From Agrypnia vestita (Eukaryota > Arthropoda > Insecta > Trichoptera > Phryganeidae), in contig JADDOH010002665.1 of the NCBI GenBank assembly GCA_016648135.1, positions 1 to 64,000 on the forward strand: DNA of 64,000 bases, given 5' to 3'. The notes under the pieces are model-generated. The model saw only the letters and a list, made by a program, of their open reading frames with translations. It had not been told where the DNA came from and did not search any database. The position numbers and the translations under genes were made by a program. Positions 21,479 through 32,924 of the stretch are shown one piece after another (position 1 is the stretch's first letter; each line of letters opens with the position of its first letter).

Positions 21479-22489
21479 ATGTATGTATATAGGTACTAGG
21501 TTTATACTATATATGTTAAATTTGAAATTTTAATTTGAAGAGATTTGAATACAAAAGAGGTAAATTTTCTCGGTTATCCCGCATCAGTTGGTCCTGAGAA
21601 TGACCGTTGTAGAGTGAGCGTTTAAACCAGCTCATACATTTCATAAACCCTGGACCACCATATAAAGACTTCTGTATACGTATGATTCCCATATAAATTG
21701 TTTTGTCTCTGTGAGATTTTTTCAATATTTCTTAACTAGTAGACAAATAAACTTATGTAGATTGAATAATCCTTTATTTTATGATACCTATATACGGTTG
21801 GGAAACGATTCGCAGAAATAGTAATCTCTTACCGTTCTGATATGACATTTGATATTCTTGTAAACAACTAATGGCGCCATGGATATATTTTTGATAAGGC
21901 TGTTTTCTTGGTATTTTTGTGCGAGATCTTTCAGAGATTAATTCACAGAAATCGTACGCTGGCAGCTTTCATGACCTTCAGATAATAATAGAATTCTTTT
22001 TTGGTGACTTCTGCGGGTTGACAATAATAAAAACAGATTCACGACAGAAAAATACATAAGGCTGTAGAAAATACGCTTAATGAAATGTATCGTATTCGAA
22101 CTTCTCCTTAAAAATGACCATAAAATTGTGAACTGTCATTAACATATAAACGTGATATGTTCATGAACATGAAATGAACATATAAACGTAATATTTTCAT
22201 ATTAGGTTATTGTGAAAACGCGCCAATTTGAATTGCATTTTTTTCCTACACCGGGGTGATCTCATCTTTCGTGGGGAGATATTGAAGCCAAGGGTATAAT
22301 ACTTTTGAAATTCCTTATGATGCTTATTGTACGATAATAAAATAAACATAGCTGTAATAATTATATTGTAATTTTGGCGTACGGGTTGAGTTAAATGTAA
22401 TTAATCGTATGTATAAAAAATTATTAATCGTAGTAATTTTTAAGATGTTTATTTTTTGTTTTCTTAAGATCTAAGTAATAGTAGGGGGT
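21479..22489. other. Intergenic sequence, nothing recognised
   Basis: AT-rich. A short internal repeat of ATGAACATATAAACGTRATA occurs at 22140-22200. No gene. Confidence 0.4.
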
Positions 22490-23215
22490 GTGGCTGGAAA
22501 TTAGGCATACCCAATAAGGATCGGCGGGAGAACTGACTAAACATGGGGAGACAGGCCAACAGCAGCCAAAACACAATTTAAAAGACAATTGACAGAGTAA
22601 CAATGGGACGCAGTAGTGAGTGTAAAAAGACGGAGAAAAGGCTGGCAGGCCGGAGTGCCTGCTGGCCGGCAGACAGTTCAGAGTTGACAGTGGAGAGTAG
22701 ACAGTTGTTGTTGATAGTTTACAGAGGGATGTGATGTTGAGGGTCATAAGTGCTCCATAGATTGAGTCTGCCGCGAGAGTGATGAAGTGTCAGCAGGTTA
22801 GAGTGACGAGATGCCTACTGGCCGTGTGGTGGAGCAAAAGTCAGTCAGTGCGACAGTTGGGTGGCCATGCAGATGAGCCCCGCAAAAGACCGGGAAGTAA
22901 CCCTAGAGGAAACGGTCAGGACCGGTCAGAGCGACCATCCAGTGGACTTCTAGAAAGAGGATCTGGAAGTCTACCAACAGCGGCATCAGGTGTATTGAGT
23001 ATCTTGAAACTACCGCTGTTATAGATAGGTCCAGAGAAGGAACGATAGGATCAGTGGATCCGTGGATCCGGTTATGAGGGCGATAACCAGGCCGCCAGGC
23101 CAGAAGACGGGAACGTGAAGAACGTGGCCATCATCGTATCAAGCGTGGCAGAGTGAACTTTCGACAACGGAGAGAAGACAGAAGACCCCAAAGTAGAAAT
23201 TAGTAATAAGTTTGT
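22490..23215. other. GC-rich, AG-rich block of unknown nature
   Basis: About 700 bases with far higher G+C and purine content than the flanks (GGCTGGCAGGCCGGAGTGCC, TCAGTGGATCCGTGGATCCG, GGCGATAACCAGGCCGCCAG). Short direct repeats such as GACAGTT, CCGGTCAG and GGCAGGCCGG are present. Frames 22779-23024 (plus) and 22424-22747 (minus) are open, but their translations show no recognisable domain. It resembles an LTR or 5' leader of a retroelement, or a foreign segment; no paired copy exists in the window. Confidence 0.4.
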
Positions 23216-23726
23216 TTTTTTGTATATTAGTTGTTCCCCTATATATATAATTTCATGTTTGCAATTGTACCATAGGCTATTTCTTCTGTTCCATTTTCTT
23301 TTATTGATTTAGTTTTGTATGTCCGTAGATTTTAAGGTATCTTAAATTTTCGCACAGTAAATAATAAATAGTTGTCAAGAAATCCATACGTTTTTCCATC
23401 ATTCACCTGTTTTTTCTCTCATGACCATAATTTATGTATAGTAATATCTCGAAAGTTGAACCGCGAAATGGTTAACGACCGTTTATAGGGAGGGTCCTCA
23501 ATCTTCTCTATTTGGATCAAACGTTATGTCGTATTAAACACTTAAGCATTGTTATACATTATAAATAATGGCAGTTTTGACATGCTACGTACCACACAAC
23601 ATTTTATTTGGACAAGTGTCGTAGCGCAATTGCTATAATTTATGTAAGGCCCTAAAGGCTTTAATACTTATTTGAGAATTTTTTTATTTATGGTTTTTGT
23701 GTTTAATTTGTAGAACTCCATATTTA
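23216..23726. other. Intergenic sequence, nothing recognised
   Basis: AT-rich with no coding-like frame. Confidence 0.4.
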
Positions 23727-23957
23727 TTTTTAGCGAAATTTAAAATAAATTAAATTTTAATAAATATTATTATTAAGTTCTACGGGCTAAGTATTTTTAT
23801 GTGTTACAGCTGTTTCGGCTTGTAAGGCCATTATCAAACAGTCTGTTTGATAATGGCCTTACAAGCCGAAACAGCTGTAACACATAAAAATACTTAGCCC
23901 GTAGAACTTAATAATAATATTTATTAAAATTTAATTTATTTTAAATTTCGCTAAAAA
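23727..23957. mobile_element. Perfect 115-bp palindrome made of two hammerhead-bearing PLE-like ends (module 2)
   Basis: Bases 23727-23841 and 23843-23957 are exact reverse complements around a single T at 23842. Each arm reads (right arm, plus strand) CTGTTTGATAATGGCCTTAC, AAGCCGAAACAGCTGTAACA, CATAAAAATACTTAGCCCGT, AGAACTTAATAATAATATTT and on. It carries a hammerhead-like core with TGATAA for TGATGA, stem II GGCcTT/AAGCC, GAAAC, and a self-complementary ACAGCTGT followed by A. Orientation is the same as modules 1, 3 and 4. Exact symmetry means a very recent event or an assembly/read artefact. Confidence 0.75.
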
Positions 23958-24577
23958 AAAAAAAATATTTGAGAATGGTGTTAGAAAGGAGCTTTTCTTT
24001 GTCGTAGAACTTTTTTTTATTAATAAATAATTAATTGATATGTTCTTGTGAATGAAATCGACTACTACATCGGAAACGTAAATTCTAATGATGACCAAGC
24101 GGTCCCTTTGAAAAGATATACCTAATAACGAGCATATAGTGAGTGAACATATTTAAATAGAGTTTTTGTGAGGCATATTCTATTCAATATGTGAAACGTC
24201 GAATATGGATTATTTTTTGTTTTATGAAATATCAGCCAAATCTATTCAATTGATATAATGGAAAATACAATCGGCATCTTTAGGGATGAACTCAAATTTA
24301 AATTCATCGAACTAAGCTAGTTTAATACTTTCATAATTACTACTGGTAACATTGCTTACTTAATTTTTAGTGTTGGTATTTCTGGATATTAGATATAACT
24401 TCGAGGTTCTTATTTTATATCTTAAGATAAAACTGAATATAATACTGATCATTTGGTATGAATTTGGAGCTTGGTGAAAGATCGCGAGTTGCATGTAACT
24501 TCTTAAATAATGTCTTGGAAAAATGAGGTTCTAGTGGCCGAGACGTATAACGATATATCCAGTTACAAAAAAAAAAA
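23958..24577. other. Intergenic sequence, nothing recognised
   Basis: AT-rich, no supported feature. Confidence 0.35.
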
Positions 24578-24720
24578 AACAAAGGCCAAAATTAAGATGG
24601 AGTGACAACGTCCTCAAAGACATCTCTACCTTAGAGCTTCGGAACTGGAGAGAGCTGGCACTAGTCCGAGATGAGTGGAGGAAGATTATTGAGGAGGCCA
24701 AGTCGCACCAAGAGTTATAG
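24578..24720 (+). pseudogene. LINE ORF2 C-terminal scrap
   Basis: In-frame RPKLRWSDNVLKDI followed by LELRNWRELALVRDEWRKII and EEAKSHQEL-stop matches the GRP..RW.D.V..D...L...W..LA.DR..WR.II.EA end of LINE ORF2. The natural stop is preserved, but only about 45 codons remain. It is preceded by an A run and followed by SINE A. Confidence 0.72.
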
Positions 24721-24734
24721 TGCCAAGAATGATG

Positions 24735-24925
24735 ATTACAAAATATTTTTTTTATGAAAATATAAATTCAAACACGAAATACGTATAGCATCAATATCCT
24801 TATTATTTTAAAACATAGCACTACGCTCGTGATATGAAAACAGGACTAACTTGCTGGTGGTCGGTGGTTCTAGCCCCGCTCCAGGAGAATGGGACTAGAC
24901 CGACCACCGACCAACACCGACAATC
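24735..24925 (-). repeat. SINE family A, copy 2, damaged and carrying a long hairpin
   Basis: AACACGAAATACGTATAGCA, CAATATCCTTATTATTTT, TCGTGATATGAAAACAGGAC and TAACTTGCTGG match the minus-strand body of family A. The expected tRNA-like head is replaced by GGTGGTCGGT...ACCGACCACC, a stem with CTAG/CTAG and CCC/GGG continuation, followed by repeated ACCGACCAACACC. A local inverted duplication probably destroyed the head. Confidence 0.6.
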
Positions 24926-25024
24926 ACCGACCAACACATCAATAAATATATATTGCATTCTTACACAAGTTAATAGAATCAAAACCGTGGGAAAGATAAT
25001 GACACTGGATACAAAGTCGAATTA

Positions 25025-25312
25025 AGATTATACTCTATAACCTATAAAAGATAATCAGTAAAACTCTTGATAAAGCCAAGTTTATCTGAGCCAATAGTAT
25101 AGAAGCTTTAAAGTTGGTTCGAACATTATTTAATCCGAAGAAGGTGATGATATGAAATGTTAAAAAAAAGATTATACTCTATAACCTATAAAAGATAATA
25201 AGTAAAACTCTTGATAAAGCCAAGTTTATCTGAGCCAATAGTATAGAAGCTTTAAAGTTGGTTCGAACATTATTTAATCCGAAGAAGGTGATGATATGAA
25301 ATGTTAAAAAAT
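25025..25312. repeat. Direct tandem duplication, period 144
   Basis: AGATTATACTCTATAACCTA starts at 25025 and again at 25169. The copies differ at only about one position apart from the A run (AATCAGT versus AATAAGT). Each unit ends with ATATGAAATGTTAAAAAA. Near-identity points to a recent duplication. Confidence 0.92.
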
Positions 25313-25914
25313 ATGGATTAAAATGCTTTTTATGCTGACGATTAGGGAATTGGAATTATCAGGTTATATAAATAGAAGTTAATGGATATTGGATTAACCA
25401 GCCGAAAATAACACATACAAAATAAAATCGCTACGTAGATATGAAGACAGAATTCGATTTTATAATCAGCGTTCTGTAAATAAACATACTATTTGGCTAA
25501 AAATACTACCATTAAATGACTAAGCTGTTTTGACGTATTTCATAATATATATCAGATATTATTTACATTCGTCAATGCCTATTTATACCTCTTTTTAAAA
25601 GCTTCTGGCATTATTCCGTACAATGGAAAGCTGGGCCATACAGTTAGTAAATCACGCGAATATTAGCACATTACGTATATAGGCAAAAAGAGCCTACTTT
25701 AATTCGGTTTTCTTAATATGAATTAAACTTTCTTATATTTATTATGTATATTAAAGAAAATTTTACTTAAAAATAGAGATAATCTCTATCTATTCAGCTA
25801 GCTACATAATTCGTAATGACTTTAAACATCAATCATATGAATTTTTTCACCTCTTAGTTATCCGCAGTATAATCTTTGTTAGATTTGTATATTAAATTGT
25901 GTATGTTACACATA
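25313..25914. other. Intergenic sequence, nothing recognised
   Basis: AT-rich, no supported feature. Confidence 0.4.
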
Positions 25915-26100
25915 TAAATAAATTTTATACACATAATACTTTGATCTTGTCATAATATGTGCAAGATACTCAAGTTTTCTAATTTTGATGGTCCGCAGCA
26001 CGTCGACTTTTTCCATACACCGGAGGACTTCAACATTCATAAATCTATCTACAGAGAATTTTTTGTATGCGTCTATAAAGCCACATCTCAAAAGTGTCAA
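25915..26100 (-). pseudogene. LINE ORF2 C-terminal scrap
   Basis: Minus-strand frame contains DRFMNVEVLRCMEKV then DVLRTIKIRKLEYLAHIMTR and SKY, matching TNEEVLRRM...LL.TIK.RKLEYLGHIMR..KY of the LINE family also seen at 13.1 kb. The plus-strand frame 25957-26289 is largely its antisense shadow. Confidence 0.72.
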
Positions 26101-27864
26101 CTTTGCGAATTAATTCTTGATATACTGTTTAAACCTTCACCCCATAAAAAGTATTTATATAAATATTTATCACCCCGAATAAAGTTGTCAATTCGTAATA
26201 ACATATTTAACGTCACTTATAAAAGCAGGAGAAATAAATGTATTGAGGTGTCGGAAAAATTACGTTGTATTTTGATGTACGAGAGTTAGTGCATGTTTAA
26301 ACAGTCATAGAGGGGGTAGATAAATATCTTGGAGGATCTGTTATTTTGTCTACGCTTCCATTATTATTAAACAAGATGCCGTCAATCAGTTATTTGTGAT
26401 GTTTTGTGTGATATGAGTATTAGCTGAAAAACTCCATTTAATATTTTGAACTCCATCAATGCGCCAGCGCCGGTGTATATAAACCTCTATGCTTTATTTG
26501 GAATAGATACTCTTCTACGTCAACTACCAAAAAAATTTTTATGACTCATGTAAAAAGAATTCTTGATACATATTTTTCTCTTATTTGCATCATTGGCTTC
26601 GTATAAAAGAAGGAGACAGGTGATAGCTAAATAAGATGAGTCATAACAAAGCTCTTAGCGGTTTACGCACAATGTTCATATCTGTCAAAGATGGATAACC
26701 AAATTCTATTTAATGGATATTATTAGCCTTTAAGATCATCATTCATTCTGGACAAGATCGATAATTATATGTAATCATTCAAAATATAGAACCCACTCAT
26801 TTTGAGATTATCGCATATTTGATTAACAGGTCGATTTTTTTGGTCATAGAACTCCAAGTGTGTATGTACCGATACACACATTGGTGTACGTTAACGATAT
26901 CTACGCGAGAAAGAGACAAAAATATACGAATCGATTCACGCCAGACAGTAACATACTTGACGTCAGTGAATATTATTGTTAAAAATACATCAATGTTAAT
27001 TTAATACAGTAGTAATAATTAATATTATACTATTTTCTAAGCTTTCAAAATTTTCATGTTGGTTTTCCGTTAAATTAATATAATATAATATGCTGGTCGC
27101 TATTAAATAAAATATATTTTCTTCACTAGTTTCAACTGATCAGGGCATCGGCAGGATCATTAATATTAATAAGATGTTATTTATATTATATATTAATAGT
27201 TTAATAGTATCCATAAAATAATTAATCGTTAAACAAAGGTATGTAATATTATATGTATCTTATACAAAAATATAAATATATTTTTTATTTTTTTATTATA
27301 TAAACATTATTTTTGTTACAACTCTATGTTTTTTACTTTTATTACCTTTTAATTTTGCGTAAATAAATACTAAAAATTTGAATTTACATATTTTTGTAAA
27401 AGCCTTTATAAAAGCGCGACAACTTGTGCAATAAATAAATAAATATTGTAAAGCCTGGATGGAATCATTATCTGAAGTAATTATTTTGAAAACTACCTGG
27501 ATTTTAAATCTAGAACAATGTAAGCGGTTGACTGGCGTACAATGACAGACAGATAAATGGAGGCGTAGAGCCGCAACCTACCCATTATAAATACATGGAA
27601 ATTTGATTACAAATTAATCTTCCTTAAGAACTTTATCCTAACTTCCCTGTATTATTAATTCCATATTGGATTTCTATTCTGTGGTTTCAGTTGACCTACT
27701 TTATGAAGTTTATATTGAGTGAATAGCTGTACGGGGAATGACGTCTATTTGTATCTACCTTTAACAAGTGGTACATAATAATAACCAATGAATGAATTTA
27801 AATGCATGTACAATCTTACTTTAATGGATAGCCATATATTTATAATAGATTTAAAAATATTACT
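26101..27864. other. AT-rich intergenic sequence, nothing supported
   Basis: At 27115-27165 the minus strand reads GATGCCCTGATCAGTTGAAA with CTAGTGAAG, faintly like the PLE 3' ends but without a hammerhead core. 27520-27600 is slightly GC-richer. No gene. Confidence 0.4.
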
Positions 27865-28145
27865 AAAACCAGCTGTAACCCGTCAAAAATTACGGAACTT
27901 TGGTTTGCGTCTTTAATAAGCTAGTAGTATCTGTTTGACGCTCCTCGGAGAAGCGGCGATATCAACATGCTTTGAGTGGCCGGTTCGGGTTTGCTGGCCC
28001 GGGATTCAAGCCCCACCTCGGGTCGTTTATTTTTTTTTAGCCGCAAATTCGAACGAAATTACGTATGTTTCTTGAAGTTACGGGACAGACAGACAGACAG
28101 ACGGACAGACGACTAAATTATTATGTTTGATTGTTGCATGTTATA
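27865..28145 (+). repeat. Dispersed repeat C, copy 4 (most complete short copy)
   Basis: AGCTGTAACCCGTCAAAAAT start, TTTGGTTTGCGTCTTTAATA, CCTCGGAGAAGCGGCG, a B-box-like GGGATTCAAGCCCCACC, CGGGTCGTTTATTTTTTTTT, AGCCGCAAATTCGAACGAAA and a GACAGACAGACAGACGGACA tail before ACGACTAAATTATTATG. The B-box-like sequence suggests an RNA polymerase III-type SINE, but no clear A box is seen. Confidence 0.72.
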
Positions 28146-28389
28146 GGAGTGTGAAAAAATGGCTGAGCACAAAAGATGCCTGAACGCCTTTTTTTGGTGA
28201 CCATATCATATCAATAATAAGTTTGACATGGCTTAATTGAAGAAAATGGCGGTTAGCTCAAGGATTTGGTAACTGGTTTTGTTTAACTGATTTTTTCAAG
28301 GGAAACTATCCACGGTAAGGTTAAGTACCCTGATGAAAATTTGATAAAGTCTCAAGTATTAAAAAAGTAATTAGATTTACGTTAGAAAA

Positions 28390-28804
28390 TGTTTTTATTC
28401 ATTTTGACGTTTAAGGCGCTTTATCCATGGATAATACCAGTTTATAAACAACAGATAAATGAGAAACATATTGAATACAGAAACTTGTGAGATTTAGGTC
28501 GTTGAATATCAAAATATACATGTCATATCAAATATCAATATAAAATTATTTCTTGTTTAAAATCAGGTTATTCAAGTTATAAATAAGAAGGTAAACTGTT
28601 TTTATTCATTTTGACGTTTAAGGCGCTTTATCCATGGATAATACCAGTTTATAAACAACAGATAAATGAGAAACATATTGAATACAGAAACTTGTGAGAT
28701 TTAGGTCGTTGAATATCAAAATATACATGTCATATCAAATATCAATATAAAATTATTTCTTGTTAAAAATCAGTTTATTCAAGTTATAAATAAGAAGTTA
28801 AACT
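28390..28804. repeat. Direct tandem duplication, period about 207
   Basis: GTTTTTATTCATTTTGACGT begins at 28391 and at 28598. Both units run through CATGGATAATACCAGTTTAT, AGGTCGTTGAATATCAAAAT and AAGTTATAAATAAGAAG. Only a few single-base differences were seen. Confidence 0.92.
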
Positions 28805-29544
28805 ATTTTCTTTGATTTGATAAAGAAATAGTTCATGGAGTTAGGTAGGTTTTGCTTTTCAACTACTCATTTTTATAATAACCTTTGTATCAATACTATA
28901 AGGATTAAATTGGCAAAAATGACGACAATTACTTAGCATATTTTCGCCAAACCCATGTATTTTTGAGTATCGTTAGGTTTGTTAGATTAGTTTAATTAAG
29001 TAGCTTCTTAGGGTTATTTCGTATTCGTTTTTTTTCGTGTCTCTGTTTTAGATAAACTGATTCAAATTTCTAAATTAATAGTGAAAATTTAGATACTATA
29101 AAGTACATGCAATAAATTATTTAATATTTGCTAGTGAAGGGAATAGAAACAAAAGCATCTCTATGCAAATGACGTGAATACAGAGCAACGTATTTGAAAA
29201 TGATTATCTGGCAACGAGTCTCAATTTCACAATTATTTGTTTATCGTATCAACACACAAATACACACACACATACACTATCATAATACCTTTGAAATCAG
29301 TAAAAAAGTTTTTAGAAATTTCTTATTCTAGATAGTGTCGCTTTTGTTCCTAATCCCCTCAATTATTTTAGGTCTGAGATATGAATGATAAAATTAATGT
29401 AGTATTATAAGAAATTTAATAAGTAAAGAAACTTTCCCTCTGTTGTTTCGTTACGTTGGTATTTATATCCGTAAACACCAACACAACGAAATAATGTGCA
29501 TTACACGCACGCATACACGGCTTACTTACATACTTTTTTTTTAA
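28805..29544. other. Intergenic sequence, nothing recognised
   Basis: AT-rich; a short CA-rich stretch lies at 29250-29275. No gene. Confidence 0.4.
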
Positions 29545-29745
29545 ATAGAGATACGATCGCGAAATACGTGTCATATTCATCAATATTCTTACTATTTTTA
29601 AACTAAGCTAAATGCTTGTGCCATCAAAATAGGACTTACTTGCTAGTCTGGAGTGAGGTTCGAACTCGCAACCTTTGGATTACGAGGCGAGTGCCCTAAC
29701 CACAAACCCAACAAGCTACTCTATTTTAAATTTTTAAATTGTTTT
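29545..29745 (-). repeat. tRNA-derived SINE, family A, copy 3
   Basis: Reverse complement of the 6145 copy: GAGTGAGGTTCGAACTCGCA (B box reversed), ACGAGGCGAGTGCCCTAACC (A-box side), ACTTACTTGCTAGTCTGG and TATTCATCAATATTCTTACT. It ends at AACAAGCTACTC. Confidence 0.82.
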
Positions 29746-29939
29746 AATTTTAAAAATTTACATACCTACTAATTTATTATCATTCTTAAATGAAAAGAGG
29801 TTTACCTAGAATTGAACTATATTGCTGCGCATAAACTACTTTTATTAATACAAATATTTCTGGTCGCCTCACTGCTTCTCTGATTTACCGTCAGCTCACT
29901 TCTGCAGCCTGGCGATTAAAATACTATAAAAAAGAAAAT

Positions 29940-30115
29940 GTAATTTCTCAAAAGAGAATCATAAAGTAACATGGCGGTGCACATTTAGCGGAATGCATTA
30001 ACGCCAGTCCGCTATTATTTATCGGAAACAATTGCGACATTTAAATTTGCCGGCGGAACTCGAGCGCACGCTTGAATTATGGCATCCGCAAACAAGGAAC
30101 TGTTGAAATAGTGGT
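29940..30115. other. GC-richer unique patch
   Basis: CATGGCGGTGCACATTTAGC, GGAATGCATTAACGCCAGTC and TTTGCCGGCGGAACTCGAGC contrast with the AT-rich flanks and are not repeated in the window. There is no open frame. A conserved noncoding element is possible from composition alone. Confidence 0.3.
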
Positions 30116-30172
30116 GGGGTGCTATGAATAATTTAATATTATTTTTTTATTTCTTTGTTTACTCCCATTAGG

Positions 30173-30446
30173 TATAGACTTTTACATAAAGAATTTAATA
30201 TAAAATTCAAAAAGGACACGCATTAAACAATAACTGTATAGCACCAAAAAATGAGTATAAAAATTAAAAATTTAAATTACAGAGCAGCAATGTGTATAGG
30301 CTTTTACATAAAAAATATAACATAAAATTAAAAAGAACATACATTTAACAATATGAGTTATCAGTAGCAAAATATAAAAAGTATCAGGAATAGCACCAAA
30401 ACACGAGAATAGAAAATAAAAATATAAAGTACAGAGCAGCAATGTG
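30173..30446. repeat. Two-unit tandem repeat (122 and 152 bases)
   Basis: TATAGACTTTTACATAAAGA (30173) and TATAGGCTTTTACATAAAAA (30295) start the units. Each ends ACAGAGCAGCAATGTG, and a third unit begins at 30447 (TATAAAAAAT). Unit 2 has about 30 extra bases in the middle. The minus frame 30272-30472 is a translation of this repeat and not a gene. Confidence 0.78.
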
Positions 30447-32924
30447 TATAAAAAATATATATTACCCACCATTACATGTATATATTAACAGTTGAAGTCA
30501 GTAACCATGCAGTATTTCCTCCTTTAATGTAAACCTTACTTTCTCTAGACTGTCGGTGAAAATGTCAACCATACAACTAAATTCATTACCAGTCACCAAT
30601 ATTCTGTGGACCACAGAATATGATTGATAATTAGTATTAAAATTGTGGCAATGGAATTTTAACACAATTATTACTCGTACAATATTACCTTTTTACATCA
30701 ATGTACAGATACAGATACAGTACAAAAATTCATCAAAGTACTTTAAAAATTCTAATACTTATTTGGTTTAAAAGATTTCGTAATTAATGTTAATCAACAA
30801 ATAACACTTGAATTTAATTATTAAAAAAAACAGATTCTGAACAAACGTTTTTTTAAGGGTGATAAAAACTAATTCTGTGGTTGGATGGGGAGAGGGTGCT
30901 TTTAATCGTAAAGTGTTTGATAGAAATATTAAATTCATAGTATTCTCCGAATATTTGCTCTCTGTAGTTGCTTATAATTTATGACTTACGTAGAACATTT
31001 CGTTGTGATAAAGTGATAAGAAAATTCCAGGAATTATTATATTTTAGGCAAAGGCGTAATTTTTTGATACTCGCATTTATGTTTAAATAGTTTTATTTTT
31101 GAATTTTTTTCTGATACCAGTTCTAGTTTTACATAGTTAATGAGTTTATCTAATACAAAAAAAATGATAAGCACTGTAGGCGAACTGTGCCACCTCGCAA
31201 CGGTTTAAACGTTGCCTGGTAGTATGAAAAAAATATCAACCTGGAAACGAATGAGCTGGACCAATATATGAGCTTTTGCTCATAGAATGGTCCTAGATAA
31301 GTGGTGGGTACCAAGAAGAAAGAGGAATTTCGCCTACATTGTTATGGGTAGAAAACGCAGGCCCAACAACTATGTAGGTTTATGAAATAAATATATGGCC
31401 AAGGGAAATGATTTGGAATTTATTTCGAAACAGGACCAGTACAAAATATTCTCCGGTAATAAGTATTTTCGGTGGAATTAGTTTTTTGCATTATATTGCG
31501 ATCGTATGGTGCAAAGTTGAGTACTTATAGTGAAATTTAAAGTAAGTACCATAAAGTAACTAATGTGTCAATTAATAATAAATTCAGATAGTTTTACGTT
31601 TCTTTTCTTTCATCAGAGTATTACAATGATTTAGAGATATTGTCATTTCATGCTGCTAAGAGTGTGACATCTGTTATACCGAAATCTATTTTTCTTTCTC
31701 CCATTTTTTCTTTATTCAATATTGACTGCTACTGCGTTCCTCCATCGTACCTGCTGATTCGCGTAGATATTTAAATGCCTAAATTTCTCCGAAATGTATG
31801 TTTTGTGTTTGCTTTTAGTCACTGTCTTAGCTTGTCATAAACTCCTGTCCGGACAAAGAGCCTTCACTTCTCTCACGTTTGTTCGTCTTTCAATAGATTT
31901 CGTCAGATTTGAAGGCTTTTACTAAAAGCTTTTCCCACAGCAAACGCTTCACAGATAATGTGGTCTCATTCCATTGTTTATAAAATCGCAACTTCGGTTG
32001 CGTTTGTTATATAAAAATAACAAAGCCCTGTTTCTCCAATAAAACAGATATAATAGAAATAAAAACTTTTCGTGATAAGGTTTCACATGAAGAAATTACT
32101 CATGAAAAAATTTGATGTGAATAAAATCAAACATGGAATAAATTACATGGAAAAAAATTAGACACAATAATTAATTTTTAAACCTTAAGTAACTTGTGTC
32201 ATTTTTCGTTCCAATCAGTTTGAAATTGACCATAAAAATCAAAATATGTTTCACAACATTCTAATTTTTCATTGAGGTCAAATCTTTTAATTTTTTTTAC
32301 ATTAATGATATTCGTATTTTTTTCAGATGATATTTCTTAACATTGGTATATTTATAATGAAGTGTTTTTATGTATCATTTTTATTCTTCTTAATACACCC
32401 TTGAAAAGAGCAAACAACACTTTCCCTTCTATCTTGGGGGTCGTTAAGGCTCTAGAGGTGATTACGGTTCCATCGGAAATGAAAAATTTCGTCAATACAA
32501 CATCGGTAATGTTCTGAAAATACTATACTCCTGGGAGTAATTACTGTAAGCCAGGGGTTGTGAACAAAAGCTACTCCCATTTTATGAATGTACATGCATC
32601 CAAAAAAAAATTCCAGCAAAGAGTAGATGAATTCAATACGTTTTACGTTAAATTACTCGTTTTAGAAAAATCTTGACTGGAGGAAATCGTTGACTACTAA
32701 AGTAAGGATAATCCGACTCCATTATTTTATGCATTATTAGCGCTATAACAAATTTGGCTTACAGTGAGCAATAAAATAAAATGGCATGGGAAGGGCAAAT
32801 GAGGACTTGCTTTAAAACACTTAATATTTTCAAAAACGAGGTGGAACGTCGCGATTGAAAGTTGTCATGTATGTAAAGAAGAGGGACACCCAGCGATACA
32901 GTCATACCGTGCCAGCTTAGGGTT
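30447..32924. other. AT-rich intergenic sequence, nothing recognised
   Basis: No coding-like frame. 31160-31380 is slightly GC-richer (CGAACTGTGCCACCTCGCAA, CACTGTAGGCG) without an identity. Confidence 0.4.

Noticed and set aside
22424..23024. Opposite-strand frames in the GC-rich block as a gene pair
   Set aside because: Open frames are expected in GC-rich DNA; neither translation shows a domain or signal I recognise.
25957..26289. 110-codon plus-strand frame as a gene
   Set aside because: Its first half is the exact antisense of a recognisable LINE ORF2 fragment; the second half has no motif.
27115..27165. Additional hammerhead-like PLE end on the minus strand (CTGATCAGTTGAAAC)
   Set aside because: Only 4 bases lie between the CTGAT and GAAAC parts, so no stem II can form; the resemblance is partial.
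28085..28115. CRISPR-like or short regularly spaced repeat in the GACAGACAGACAG run
   Set aside because: It is a simple tetranucleotide run present in every copy of repeat C, without spacers.
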